Assembly (NCBI GenBank): GCA_022453515.1 | Contig: JAJNNY010000021.1 | Span: forward strand, 434,001 to 498,000 | Source of the DNA: Astrocystis sublimbata | Taxonomy: Eukaryota; Ascomycota; Sordariomycetes; Xylariales; Xylariaceae | DNA: 64,000 nt | Reading direction: 5' to 3' | Part shown: positions 23,089 through 35,352 of the stretch, piece by piece | Numbering within the stretch: the first letter of the stretch is position 1 | How the letters are laid out: every line of letters begins with the position of its first letter | Notes under the pieces: model-generated | Told to the model about the DNA's origin: nothing | The model's input: the letters and a program-made list of their open reading frames with translations, nothing else | The model's database searches: none | Program-made: the position numbers and the translations under genes

Positions 23089-26000
23089 AATAATGTCACC
23101 AGTGTGCTATTCCCGAGACGACTCTAAGCCTTGGAATATCAAGGCAGATGTAAATACACAAAACAGTAAAATTATCAAATAACCAGTCCACCACCAGGTC
23201 AGATGCGGTATCCATGCCAATTCTGCCATCGGTACGGAGAAGAGCAAAAAAAAGGAGAAATTTATTCTGATCAAATTCACACCCAAAGTCCCATTGGTCC
23301 ATATCTGTGGTACCGCTCAGTGATCATTTGTTTACTATGCTGTTTTTCTGCTGGGCTTTGGTCATGTGCTCAGGTCTCAGAGGTAATTGTCCACTTCGGC
23401 ATACCTATGCAAGTGCGTGGTTGATTTTTCCACTGCCAGGGTGAGTGAGGTGATGTTCACGAAGTAGGAGGCAAGTAGGTGACGAGTTGCGAACCCCAGT
23501 CTATACCCTTGCTTGCAAGGGTTCTTTGAAACCATCCTGAATGAGGTATCTCTACGCTTGGTTGCCTTAGACTCGGTATTAGAGTGGGGTATGGCACCAG
23601 ACCAATTGGAGGGCAACAAGGATAAGTACTTGACCTTCCATCCATTATATTTGTCGGGCATGCGCAGAAACCTGGGACCTTACGGCCAGTACTTACTGTG
23701 TGTACAGTAATATAGCACTGTAGATGCCAACCAATCTGGAAGTGGGGTGGTCCAATCATAGAGCGGGGGTCCTGTCGGATTTTTGATGCACGTCTGAGTC
23801 TTTATCGGATCCGCAGTGTGTTTCTGCTACGGGTATATTTACTCCGGCAGCCTGCTCAATACCTAGGTACCTAAGTACCGTCTGTACTTACATCCCATAT
23901 GGACCCAGGCCCCCAGGTTCTAGCTACACCCCCAGTCGTCCCATTCTGTCCCGTCTCATTGTTTGCGCTGCTCGCCCTGTAACGCTCCAGCCAGTTTTCT
24001 TTCATCCGCGTACGCCCTGCCCTGGTCCTGCCTAGTCTTTTCCAGAAAACACTAGTGACATTGCAGACCAGGGCCAGGGCCTCTTTAACCACCTGCACTT
24101 GCCAGGGTTCTTGGTTCTTGCAACCAAACAAGGGATCCAATGTTCTGTTTTATTATTTCTTCTCACCTCTCACTTGCCCAAAAGGCCTAAGAAACCTGTG
24201 GGGCGGTTGTTTCGCACGTGCTGGTTTCCGTGCTGGTAGGCTAGGTATTTACACCGGTACACCGGTCCATTAGCCATGTTGTCGTTGATGCTGCCATCGA
24301 GTTGTCAAGGTTGTGTGGCCACGGAGGTCTTACGGAACACTTCCACATCTGTTCTCGCGACTCTAACCGAAGATTCACAACGCTACTGTAAGCAGGCAAT
24401 CTAAAATACGCACTGCACTTTTGACTCACGATTTCAAAGGCTCATGACTTGGCCCGCCACCTGTCCATCCCTTCATCCATCATCCATCATCCATCATCCA
24501 TCATCCATCATCCATCATCCATCATCCATCATCCATCATCCATCATCCACCCACACCACCCACACCACCCAACACCCAACACCCGAGCCACCCTTCCGGG
24601 CGCTTCGGTGCACCAGTCTTCCCTTTTTCTTAAGTACTACGTCCATCCATATATACATCTGCACTTCGCCCGCCTACTGCACGTAGCACAGCGAGAGATT
24701 CGATCTACACGCCGACCCCCAATATACTGCACAGACAAAACTGCCAACACGGAACGATCTCCGTACGGCCCATTCTGATGCTGTCAGCTCAATGCGCAGG
24801 GTAGGTGTACTTACTTACTCAAACAATGGATCCTCATTGCGTCACATGTGTTGTTTAGTTACCTTTCAATGTCCCGTCCGTCGGACCTTTGTCTGCATTG
24901 CATTGGCAGGATAACAGACGATGCATTGGCTCATCCTGGGGGTATCTATCTGCTTGTGCACAACTTTCTAATTTCAATTCTGGATAGCGTAAATAAGCAC
25001 TTGCGAACTTCCAACAGTGCCTACCCGAGCCTACCACCGTCATAGAGTTAGTTCATTTGCCAAGCATCCCGTGAACTTGACACCACCTAGGGACTGTTAA
25101 AAATGACCAATCTAGTATAATCAACGGGATGCACGGGGGCACGGATGCTTACTTGAGTGCATACCTACTAGGTACCTACTGTACGTTAGGCAGATATCTT
25201 CTTCCGTCGGATCATCACATGGCGAGAGATATTTCCCTCTCGTAGGCTCCTTTGAAGCTGCCCGTTATATTTGCATTTGCCTGCTAAATGTTTACTACTG
25301 TAAATGCTCAGACCTTTTCTTGTCACCGGCGCCTTTGGCGCATTACCCTCGACCGGAAGTATCTAGATACATATAATCGAACCCCACACCCTTGTCTCCG
25401 CACCCCACGTCTAGCCCACGTTCTTTGTGATGGCTAACTGACGCCACTGCGTATGTGTGATTGAGCCACATTACTCCACGTCACTATTAATCTACCCCCT
25501 TCACCTCCTACCTATGTGGAGTCTCGCTCAACCAATATAGACCGTCGACAAAGACCCGATGAGCCACACCTCTTGAGGCCAATAAAAGAATCCAGAGGCT
25601 CGATGTTTGAGTACAATTAGGCATCCTATTGATCAGGTACATAGATAGACCTGTTGGCACTATTATCTCCTCTTTTCTGTACGAGTCCAAGATCATCCAT
25701 ACGATCAACTGCTTTTATTTGACTTAGGGTCCCACCTATTTTGTTCGCGTTGCTGACCAAGAGTGCTTGCGAGGTATATACTATAGTAATTGATCGAATT
25801 TGTCAAATTGTGTCAAGATACCACGTTTTAACCTGGCCGTCAACACACATCCAGCCGAGTGAGTGTCCATTGCATGAACTCGCATGGGTCGGTGTACAAC
25901 TATGTCTAACAGCCAGCTCATTGTTACAACACCATTGCGTGGACAATCGATGAACGAATCCTGCAGGGGTCCTAACTCAGCCTCCGCGTCGATGTTGAGC

Positions 26001-27652
26001 GCTCATAAATCCCTGTAAACCATGGCAATCTTACCAGTAGGTACTGCATACAGTGCTCATAAAGGTACCATGCGCGTCGGCTCTGTTGTCCTGCAGATTT
26101 TAGTAATACGTGTACGTGTGAAGTTCTACGAGTAGCCTAGACGATACGTCTAACAGGAGAGGTTAGGTATCGTTGTGGGCAAAGCCAGAGAACCGAAGCC
26201 TAGAATGGCGCTTTATATTGCTAACCTGAGTAGACTCCTCGCGGCACCGCGGGTCCTTGTACGAGAGTATACCCCTGACCGCCAGAGAGTCGCCTCCCAT
26301 GGGACGCTATCGACATTACGAGTGACTGGTGACAGCCGGCTCACTTGCTCACTCACCGTGCCTTTTACGTGTCTACATAGTGTGCATATGGCCATGTGAT
26401 GTGGCTATTGGCCCGTCTTATGAAGAACGGACGTTTCGTCCCTGCCTAGGAGAGGTGTCGTGAGATGCCTACTCGACATCGTACGTGAAGTAGATACTTA
26501 CGAGTACTTGCATACACCAGTGCTACCCAATAACCCTGGACTTAGCATCAGAACTAGTACTCATGATTATAGCCACTATTCATACCTATCAAACGGCTGA
26601 ATACTCAGCCGTAGGCAAGCCCGTCCAGCATGGTATGCGTAGTGCATACCTACGGATGCACCATGTATCGGGCAGTTCGCATGTCCCTTGTTATCCAGGA
26701 AGAAATAAATCATTAACCCCGACGATGCATCCTGCCAGGTTTAATATGTTATTCTTGGATCATGGACTCCTCAATACTTATTTCAGATTTATGTGCCTTG
26801 TGTACTCGTAAGTACATACATATCAAATCACAACCCGTAAAGCACTACCGATGCCTTACTTGAATATTGTACACTAGGTAGACCACTTAGCCCGAACTTT
26901 GAAGTTATGTCAATCTCTGTTCGGTCCGGCTGAAGGTTCATGATCATTTACTTGGTATGTGAGCCGGAATACTCGTAACTCCCGAAAGGAAGTCCACTGT
27001 GTAGACATACCTAGTGTCGATGCTGGTGCTAACCTTATTGTCACCCGGGAATACGTACGGATGTACTAGCCATCATGTGACATAGCTCTCGCGATTCGAG
27101 ACCAGAGAGCAATGCACCAAAATCAGAACAAGACCAAGGATCTTGATTATTCTCAAGATAATTGAGTAATACTGCGCGAGCTAGGAGCAAGTTCGAAGCT
27201 TGTGGGAACTAGTGGTGACTCTCAGATGTGGCGTGCAAGCCGTGGCCCAAGTGCAAAGTACTATGTACTTTACCAAGTGGGCCTTCCAGCTCAAAACTTA
27301 CCTACGGAATGCCTCAACCTCGACATCCTGCTCGACCGTTATTCGTTGGAAATCTCCTCGACAACAACCACGGCACCCACCACTTCAGCTACCTAATTTC
27401 GCCCGCATTGGGTACGCATAGTGCACTCTGACCTTCAGAAGCGCCGTGACTACCTCGACTACGGGGCTACATGAGAGCACGCAAGCGTCTGATAATTAAG
27501 CTGGGAGTAAGAAAGTGCACGAAAACGGGGAAAGACAGGGGGTTGGTTCACGACTCATCTCATCACGGACCCTTCGGTTCTCGAAAATTGATAATCGACT
27601 TTTCTACCACTATCTAGGCCGAACCTAGGAAACTCTCATCACGCTCAAAACC
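23089..27652. other. 4.6-kb spacer without recognised gene
   Basis: No gene seen. It contains the heptamer minisatellite at 24474-24550, four more TACGAGTA-type octamers (26126, 26499, 26803, 26970), the 3' UTR of the preceding gene and the LAS1 promoter. Confidence 0.5.
24474..24550. repeat. CATCCAT heptamer minisatellite (11 units)
   Basis: Ten perfect CATCCAT units and a final CATCCAC, continuing into CACC-rich sequence. A simple tandem array: there are no spacers, so it is not CRISPR-like. Confidence 0.93.
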
Positions 27653-29130
27653 ATGGTTCAGTATATCCACACGCCCTGGAGGAACCAGGAAGAGCTTTTA
27701 CGAGTCCGTCAGCAATTTTATCCGTCCTCAGCACCGTTGTCCACCCAAGCCAGCGCCAAGCCCAGCAACGCTCCAACTGCTGCTCACAGTGGTAAGTGGT
27801 TGTCTAGTACCACCGACGCCGCCCCTATCTGTGGCGGCTCATGGCCGCAACAAGCTCTCTGGCTGACGATCTCCGAGATGATTATGCCGACAGTACGCAG
27901 GATGCCCTGGCTCTGGCCAAGGCCGCCGAGGGGCGGCAGCAACAAGCCGTCTCACGTGTGTCCATGTGGATGCAGCGCGGAGGCTGTCCCCACTTGGTAG
28001 AGTCGACGGCCCTACTGACAGCTGCTGTCCTGAGTGATCTCCACGAGTCTAGGACAAGGGCTAACTCGTCCTCCTACGCTACGCGAGCTGCCTACTCAGC
28101 TGCGTTTAGTCGGTGCGTGCATCCATCTTCATTCCTAATCTTCGTCAAGATTCTCTCTCTATTTCCCTCAATATCCACAATACCGCTCTGTCTGAATGGT
28201 CTCGTCCCCGGTGTGCCACTAATCGCTTGGGTTTGCTATCTCATTTGGCGAGTTTGGGATGACTTGTGCTTGCAACATTCCCCGGGATCCTTTTAATGCC
28301 TAGCACAGACTCGGAATTTGAGCGGCCCGCTTCTTAGACTTGAAAATTTTCGACAGCGAAGTTGGAGAATTCCGTGTTGCACTCGCTCTAAAAAAAAATC
28401 GCGCTGATCAATATTTTGAAACTCTGCTTAAATTTTCAACGAGTCCGCTAACCGTCCCTACATTAGGTTTGTCACCGGTTTACTAGACGGCCAGCAAGAC
28501 AAGCTCCGCAAAATGAGCATGTATACAATAGCGAAGACCATCGGTCTGCCGGCAACTTTTGTTGAACTAAGACACCAAGCTACACACGAGCAACTGCCAT
28601 CATTGCCGAAACTCAGGTCTGCTGCTAACAATGCTCTTGCATGGATCTGGGACTTCTACTGGAAAGACCTCGACCCTGCGAGTAAAGCTACTGGGGAAAT
28701 TAATGATTTGGATTCACCAAGGCATTTGCTCATGAAATATTTTCTTGAGCAGGACGAGCTTTTGAAGAGCAGTCTGAGAAGTCAGCTCATGTCGTGGGAC
28801 GAGGCATCGCTACTTCAAAACCTGTCTGAAATCGCGGAATCTTCGGAAGAGCCAGGGGTCATATTGAAGGCCCTCCAACTATCGCGTTCAATACTAGGCG
28901 GACGCCATGAGTCACAGGTAACAGTAAAATCAACGACCTCCCAGTCCCGGAACATGGAGGCCCTGGAGGCGGTTCGAGTGGAGATGCAGGCGTTGAACGA
29001 GGAGCTTGACGATGCTCATACAAGACGTGCAGATGAACCGGCTGAGATGTCCGACCATGCAGTGAGTCAATCGGTTGGTTGGACTCAGTATCAAGGTGTA
29101 TGGACACCGAAACCCATAGGAGTAGTCTAA
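27653..29130 (+). CDS. LAS1: LAS1 pre-rRNA ITS2 endoribonuclease
   Basis: Las1 is the HEPN nuclease that, with the Grc3 kinase, cuts the C2 site in ITS2 during 60S ribosome maturation in the nucleolus. Exons: 27653..27791, 27878..28112 and 28467..29130, giving 345 residues. The first acceptor (after CCGAG) was chosen because it is the only nearby AG that keeps the phase. Family blocks appear in order: [15 protein letters not shown] at the N-terminus, [40 protein letters not shown] across intron 2, and the HEPN catalytic motif RHQATH at residues 160-165 (Arg160, His165). [13 protein letters not shown] follows. The start has the strong context ACCATGG. The C-terminal part ends in a short coiled stretch and [15 protein letters not shown], as in fungal orthologues. 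Intron 2 (354 nt) is unusually long for this window. Confidence 0.93.
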
Positions 29131-29882
29131 GCCGTTTGGAAAATCCGTCACGACGCGAACATCCTCGATCTCTTCCTGCCTCGGTGGAATCGCAAGGTGA
29201 ACGATGCCACGTCGATCGCAACACCATATGTGCGTGCATGTCTATATAAAAATATATATAAAAGCTTCTGACACCGCATTTTCTCCATCATAGTTCTCGA
29301 TGGCGTTTGAAAAATTGATGAATCAGTCAAACGTGTTGACTGTGAGTTCAGTCACTCTGGCATGTCTAAGAGTACTATGTACATCCATGCCTGTCTCAGG
29401 TCAGCTGCGATCCCGCCTCTGCCAGCTGGCGAGTTCCAGTGCGGATCCTCCTCACGGCCCGTACCGAAACAGAGAACATGGACGTCATCATGAGGTGAGC
29501 CTGCTCGTTATCTCCGTTGGTAAAAGCAGCAACCTCATTTGTCAGCCGGTTGCGCAGGCAAAGCAACAGCACATACACACACATGAATAAAGAGGGGTTC
29601 AAGTATCACCACGCATAATCCTGATGAATTCCATTTCAAGAATCATTGCAAGGCCTAAAGCTTTGAGTCCTACGAACTTCAGATCGTTCAGTGCCAATGT
29701 AAGTCCACCAACTTGACATTCCAGCGAGTGATGATGAGAGGTGGGAGGAATGCCCAGAGGTAGATGGGAATCGTGAGAGAAGAGTTGCAATTGAACCACT
29801 GGCCAGTCCATCCGGGTCCTCAGCCAGACATCGGAAACTAACTCAATCTCTTTTGAATATTTAGCTTGCATTGTCACGCGCC
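29131..29882. other. Spacer between LAS1 and glyoxalase II
   Basis: About 750 bp with no gene. It should hold the LAS1 3' UTR and the glyoxalase II promoter. Open frames on both strands look random. Confidence 0.55.
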
Positions 29883-31330
29883 ATGCATGTTCAGTCAATT
29901 CCTATGTGTAAGTGATTCCATTGGGCTCCAGAACAATTATGATGCAATTCCATGCCAAATTGCTACTATGCATGCGTAATCTACGAGGGCCAATACATCA
30001 ATCAAGGCACTTGTGTGCTACTTACTTGCATCTCATGAGTCGCGTCTAACGAGAGGAGTGCTACAGGGACGGGGAAGAGTGATAACTATGCATATCTAGT
30101 TACGGACGACAAAACCAAGGACGCTGTGATCATTGACCCTGCGAACCCTGATGAGTAAGTATCTTCTGTGTTGGTTGTTGATATACGCATCCCCTGCCCA
30201 CGTTTCGAGTACTCGATCGATTGTGTTCGACTAACAAGCACGCATAGGGTCGCTCCGGTTCTGAAGGAAGCTATCAAGGCTGGCAAAATCAACCTCACGG
30301 CAATAGTCAATACGCATCAGTACGCTGAATCTGCCATATCACTCCCTGCCGTATCGAATTGCCTGCTCATATTTCCTCAAGTCACTGGGACCATTCTGGT
30401 GGTAACAAGAAGTTGGTTAGTAATTTCCGACTCAGCTTGCCTCGATCGTATCTAATACACAAGGATTCATGCAGTTGGCTGATCTCGGCACCCCCAATCT
30501 CCCAATTATCGGTGGCAAGGACTGCGAAGCCGTTACCAAGACGCCTGCGGACGGTGATTCGTGGAGCATCGGCAGCATTGCCGTCAAGGGACTTTACACA
30601 CCATGTCACACCCAGGATAGTATTTGCTGGTTCATGCAGGATGGTGACAGCAAAGCTGTCTTCACCGGTGACACACTGTTCCATGGTGGTGAGAATACGG
30701 TCCTTCCTCCGTGTCTTGCGGAATCAAGATTGAGTGAGAGACATGAATGAGCATTTACGACTGACTCACAATCTATTGGTCACAGGCTGCGGAAGATTCT
30801 TTGAGGGCAATGCCCAAGAGATGAACGTTGCTCTGAACAAGACGCTTGCGTCGCTGCCAGATGACACCAAGGTTTACGTGAGTTGAAGCTTTTCCGCCGC
30901 TCGCATACATAGTGCGCATACACCCCCGGAGTATTTACTTACGGTGGTGGTGAACATAGCCTGGCCATGAATACACCAAGGCAAATGTCAAGTTTGGTAT
31001 ATCAGTGCTCCAAAACGCCGCGGTCCAAAAGCTGCAATCGTTCGCCGAGAACAACCAAGAAACACAAGGCAAGTTCACGATTGGCGATGAAAAGGTATGT
31101 GATGTTTGAATGCCTCCCGAATTCATTTTGGCTGACCCACTATGCAGCAACATAATGTTTTCATGAGAATGGATGTAAGTCTCGATGAACACTCATGCGA
31201 CAAGGTCATTGGAGACGACTTACTCAAATCATTGTCCTTACAGGACCCCGAAATCCAGAAGGCGATGGGCAAGTCAGACCCGGTGGAGGTCATGGCTGCG
31301 CTGCGGGAGATGAAGAATAACTTCAAGTGA
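29883..31330 (+). CDS. Hydroxyacylglutathione hydrolase (glyoxalase II)
   Basis: Metallo-beta-lactamase fold enzyme that hydrolyses S-lactoylglutathione to lactate and glutathione, the second step of methylglyoxal detoxification. Nine exons: 29883..29907, 30067..30154, 30248..30319, 30382..30415, 30475..30688, 30786..30877, 30960..31094, 31148..31174 and 31244..31330. Together they give 257 residues, the usual length of the cytosolic enzyme. The metal-binding motif THHHWDH is at residues 60-66 and is assembled across intron 3. The further ligands are His in YTPCHTQD, the bridging Asp in FTGDTLF, and His in PGHEYT. The substrate-side CGRFFEGNAQEM and the C-terminal MRMDDPEIQKAMG are also family typical. 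The start MHVQSIPMW matches yeast Glo2, and no mitochondrial presequence is evident. Introns of 53-159 nt make this the most intron-dense gene here (two exons are only 25 and 27 nt). Confidence 0.94.
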
Positions 31331-31737
31331 GTAAGTGAAAAGGCTTGGATGAATCGTCGTATCATATGGAAGTTGGCTTATCTGCCTCTAGGCCACCACC
31401 TGAGAGTAAAATCTAGATAGTAGGCGAGCAGAGATTTACATCATACCTTCATCGTGAACTAGCTACAATGAAAATTGTTCAATACTACCATTCCAATAAA
31501 CTGATCTACTGCACCCGATACATACTTTGTACTTGTTACAATATGTGAGGATATGTGTTGCAGGTATGCAGTAATGACACCGTTAGGTCAACTTGGACCG
31601 CTATATCGCACTAAGCCGGGCGAGACGGGGTTAACATCTGCATCTGCATCTGCAAACTTTAATTTACTGGGGGCATGTGGGTAATATATGTCAAAATAAA
31701 ACTTCCCTGCGCATGCCACTCTCGCAGCACACGACAA
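31331..31737. other. Spacer between glyoxalase II and tRNA-Tyr
   Basis: About 400 bp; glyoxalase II 3' UTR and tRNA upstream region. A short CATCTG repeat lies at about 31633-31651. Nothing else seen. Confidence 0.55.
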
Positions 31738-31829
31738 CCCTTGATAGCTCAGTTGGCAGAGCGATGGACTGTAATTGCTGAATACATTTGTATATCCACA
31801 GGTCGCCGGTTCAAATCCGGCTCGAGGGA
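31738..31829 (+). tRNA. tRNA-Tyr (anticodon GTA) with 19-nt intron
   Basis: Full cloverleaf. The acceptor stem is CCCTTGA (31738-31744) with TCGAGGG (31822-31828), including one G-U pair, then discriminator A at 31829. The D arm is GCTC...GAGC. The anticodon loop is CTGTAA with anticodon GTA at 31771-31773. An intron of 19 nt occupies 31775-31793 at the canonical position after base 37. The anticodon stem is ATGGA/TCCAC with a mismatched A-C closing pair. The T arm is GCCGG TTCAAAT CCGGC. Tyr tRNAs of fungi nearly always carry an intron, which fits. A T-rich stretch, TTTCTCTTTT, follows at 31831-31840 as a likely Pol III terminator. Confidence 0.95.
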
Positions 31830-32737
31830 GTTTCTCTTTTGCAGTGTGTTGTCACTTTTGTTTATAATTTCCAAAAAGCTATTGCTCCTAGACTTAGTAA
31901 TTCAGAGGGACAATTGAAGAGCGAGGTGGAACTTTAGGAAGGTAATTGTTAAGTGTTTTATAATAGTGACTAATGTTTGGTCTTATATGCCGAGATTAAC
32001 TGATACACGCCGATGTCCGAAATGTATTCTTGATTGTGATCACGTCTACAGACTGCGTAAATTGCCGTTAGTCATGGAGTATGTATTTATCCTGTATGCC
32101 TTCAAACGATGCCTATTGCACATGAAGTAGTGGAATAGCTACCCTAGGTGAAATACTTATGTTATACATTGGGCCAGTCTTCGGCCTGTAGAAAGCGCAA
32201 CTCAATATACTCCTCACACAAGACGGGAGGGGGAAACGTGTCAGCTCTCGCGACTCTGAATATGACGATTCTAGGCTTCTCATCTGCAATTGTTTGGTGA
32301 TGGAATTCTCATTGTATGCTATAAGTCGTAGGTGTCATTGCGTGATACCTTGCATCCGTCCGTATTACTCTAGTAGGAGCAGATGTGAAGCAAAGGTGTC
32401 ATGACGTGACACATCTAAAATCCAAGACGACTAGGGTTAAAAGAGAGATCGAAACTTGTGTAATCGTTGATAGACATTAGATCTGATGCGATTATATTGG
32501 TGAATAAAGATAGACTCATCTAGTGGCTATCCCATTATATCTATCACCTTGAATTTACTGAGTAGCATGGGTGTATGCCGAATAATTGAGGCAGCTTATT
32601 CAGCCAGCTTCCTTTATCAAGATGGAAGCGAGAGAAACTTGTTGATTTACTGTATGAAACCAGCTGTTCAGTGGTTTGTGTTTACGGCTCTGCAACTGTA
32701 CTTGTACTGGGTGCGAGACAAATGCGAGGTACATGAC
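31830..32737. other. Spacer between tRNA-Tyr and MFS 3' end
   Basis: About 900 bp, rather AT-rich; 3' UTR of the MFS gene. No gene recognised. Confidence 0.55.
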
Positions 32738-34336
32738 TTATTCGTCTCGACGTGGGACTTTGGGGACCAACCACCACGTCGCGCCCCCCACTACGAACAG
32801 CGCAAGAACAATCGGTTGTAGTACAGTCACGCCAGCGCCGGTAGCAATAAGACCCGTGATCGACGGGAAGATGGCACCACCAGCCTGAGCCAACACAAAT
32901 ATGAAACCTAATCTTATCAGTTCTCAAACACACGGTAACTTGCTTGTAGCAGATGCTTACCTAGAGCTGCGGGTCGCGATTCACGGGGGAACAGTTTCGA
33001 TGCGATGGACATCCCCTAAAGTCGTGGTCAGACGCTGAGTACAAAAGTATAACATGGTTCACTCATAGACTCACCGTGGCGAAGAATGGGCCTGAGAAGA
33101 AGCCGATAAAACTTAGTGCGATCGCACTGCCGATGATACTAGGCTGCAGCCAGAAGACAAGTTGGAGCGCCGCGCAGATAGCGCTATACAGCAATATCAT
33201 CCTCTGCTCGCCGAACCGAAAGGTCGGTTCGGGAAGTAGTAACCTCCCCGCTAGCTGGCCGCCGTAGAACCCAGTGGGGACATAGCCGACATTGGAAAGC
33301 TTACCGCCGCGAACGGTAGTCAGGAACTCAACGACCCAGCCGCCCGCAGTGAAAGTAGCTCCAAGCTGGAAGAAGTAGAACATGCTGATAAGCCACAGCG
33401 TCTTTGACTTGAGGAGCCTCCCCATAGCGACGAGTGCGAGGCGGTTGCGCTCGGGCTCGTAACGGGCATGCTGTAGCCTGGTGTAGAGGGTATCTCGAAA
33501 GGCGACCATGACGCCCACGACGTTGAGCACGCTGACTCCTAGCAGGACGAAGTATACCCGTCTCCAACCATCAATGGCGAGGGAGTTGGGCGCGTTGGCG
33601 ATAGCGGTCGCGATCAAGGGGCCGATGAAGGTGCCTAATGCGTAGCAGGCGTGGATGAAACTGAGCCAGCGATGGGGCACGTTATGAAGATTGCTGACGA
33701 ATGTGTTGGAGTGAGCATCTTGGTAGGCCATACCGAGGGATTGGAAGAGAAATGACACCACGAAGACGGCGAGCGGACTCCATGGGCGCAGGGCCTGAGC
33801 TATCAGCTGGAGCACGGCGCCGAGGAAAAGGAGCTGCCCGAGGGTTAGCTGGGCTGTTAGGATGGGGTTGGTGATTGCGGCGAGAAGCCATCCTGCGAAT
33901 GTGGTTGCGTAGCTGGACAGTTGTTAGTCTGAATGGTTTGTAGAACTGTATGCTCTGAGGGCTGACTTACATGATGGCAATTTCGCCGGTTCCGATGTGA
34001 AATGTGCGCAAGATATATGGGATCAGGGGTCCCACTATGTTATTGATGTTAACGTTCCATCGAGGATCGTAGACCAACCAAGGGGAAATATAGTCGAGAT
34101 GTCGCCGTTGCTTGGTGTTACTTACAGGTGCCGTCACTAATACCCGCGCAGAAGAAAGAGTAGCCGGCGACGATCAGTTTAACAAACGGTCTTGGTGGCT
34201 CTTGATGGATAGTTTCCCGCTCAGGCGCATCATGTTCCGATGCCAATTCAGGATCATTCAGCGTTGTATCGCAAGTAGAAGGAAATTCAGTCAACGGGTA
34301 AGCCGTGTTTACGGCGGCGGTCTGCGTGGTCGACAT
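32738..34336 (-). CDS. MFS transporter, BSC6-like
   Basis: Major facilitator superfamily membrane transporter of 445 residues. Exons: complement(34126..34336), (33971..34034), (33075..33912), (32961..33015) and (32738..32907), with introns of 53-91 nt. All phases close, and the stop TAA is at 32738-32740. A polar cytosolic N-terminus of about 50 residues is followed by membrane helices starting at VKLIVAGYSFFCAGISDGTL. The conserved GPLIPYILRTFHIGTGEIA and FAGWLLAAITNPIL blocks of helices 1-2 are built across introns 1 and 2. About 11-12 hydrophobic helices are visible, with a central loop RLQHARYEPERNRLALVAMG between halves. The N-terminal pattern (SDGTLG, YQDAHSNTFV) resembles fungal MFS proteins of the Bsc6 type. 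The substrate cannot be told. It faces HID1 across a 1-kb divergent promoter region. Confidence 0.88.
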
Positions 34337-35352
34337 GGTTAAGCTGCAACTGGGCACCACCAGCTCGCTGCTCGACCTTCACCTGTCTTTCTACTTGATA
34401 AAGAGGAAGATCGAGTCGACTATCACATTTCAACCGATACTCATCCGTCAATGTGCCGATAAAAGGAAGATCGGTATAGATAAACCCTGTGGAATAAGGG
34501 GTAAGCAAGGAATGAGCACCGGTACACGGCATGTCAACACATTGCTTTTATACGGCCCCTCTCCGGTCGAGGCCGGGTGCGGAGATACCGGATGTGGACT
34601 TGCACCGCCGGCTTTACATATGGAATTGTACCTTGGGACTCGGGAGATCCAAATTGCCCTATGCTTGCCGTATTGGGATGCGCTTCGGTTTCCCCTATCT
34701 CCCTGTGTTACGGCGTCACACACGGCACCTGGCTGTGTTGCGGGGGTAGCTACACGGCTGATTCCGTAGTACCAAAGTACTACAGATCTACAGTAAGGTA
34801 CAATCACCAACACCCATGCTTGGATTTCCGACCTATTTATTATACACGTCAGATGTGTCGGTTGGTCATCGATAAAACTGTGACGAGCCCCCAAAGAGCC
34901 CTTCTATCTGTCATGTGGTGTATTCACTTAAGACTGCAGGTGTTACTTAAGGTAGGTATGGCTTAGTGGGCAGGCGTGCTGTCGCATGTGCTGCTTCCAC
35001 GTATCCATATCGATAAGAGTCAGCAATGAGGTAACAGCTTGACCTTAGGTAGGGTACGTACCTTGGTCTACGAGTAGGGGCATTGGATCGCAACTCCGTA
35101 TCCTGACCTCAGATTCATGCGTCGCTCAACTCCCCCTCCACGTCCCAGGATTCTCACCTACCGTCCCATATACATACATACATACATACATTAGCTACTA
35201 CGTGCGCGGACAGACGGTTGTTCCCAAAGGACTGCCTGCCTCTCGCGCTCTGCGCCCGCGATTGCAATAAATCGACCGACGACGGCTGCGACGTCCTGCG
35301 ACTTTCTGGCCGCTATCGCATGGTGTTGTAGATATGGATTAGTCCCGCCGCC
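34337..35352. promoter_or_regulatory. Divergent promoter region, MFS / HID1
   Basis: A 1.0-kb spacer between divergent starts. It contains a TACA/CATA microsatellite at 35169-35191, one TACGAGTA octamer at 35069 and AGGTAGG motifs. No gene recognised. Confidence 0.5.
35169..35191. repeat. (ACAT)n microsatellite
   Basis: About five TACA units (TATACATACATACATACATA and on) in the 5' leader or promoter of the HID1 gene. Confidence 0.85.

Noticed and set aside
24474..24550. Possible CRISPR-like array
   Set aside because: Direct heptamer repeats without spacers in a eukaryotic genome; a plain minisatellite.
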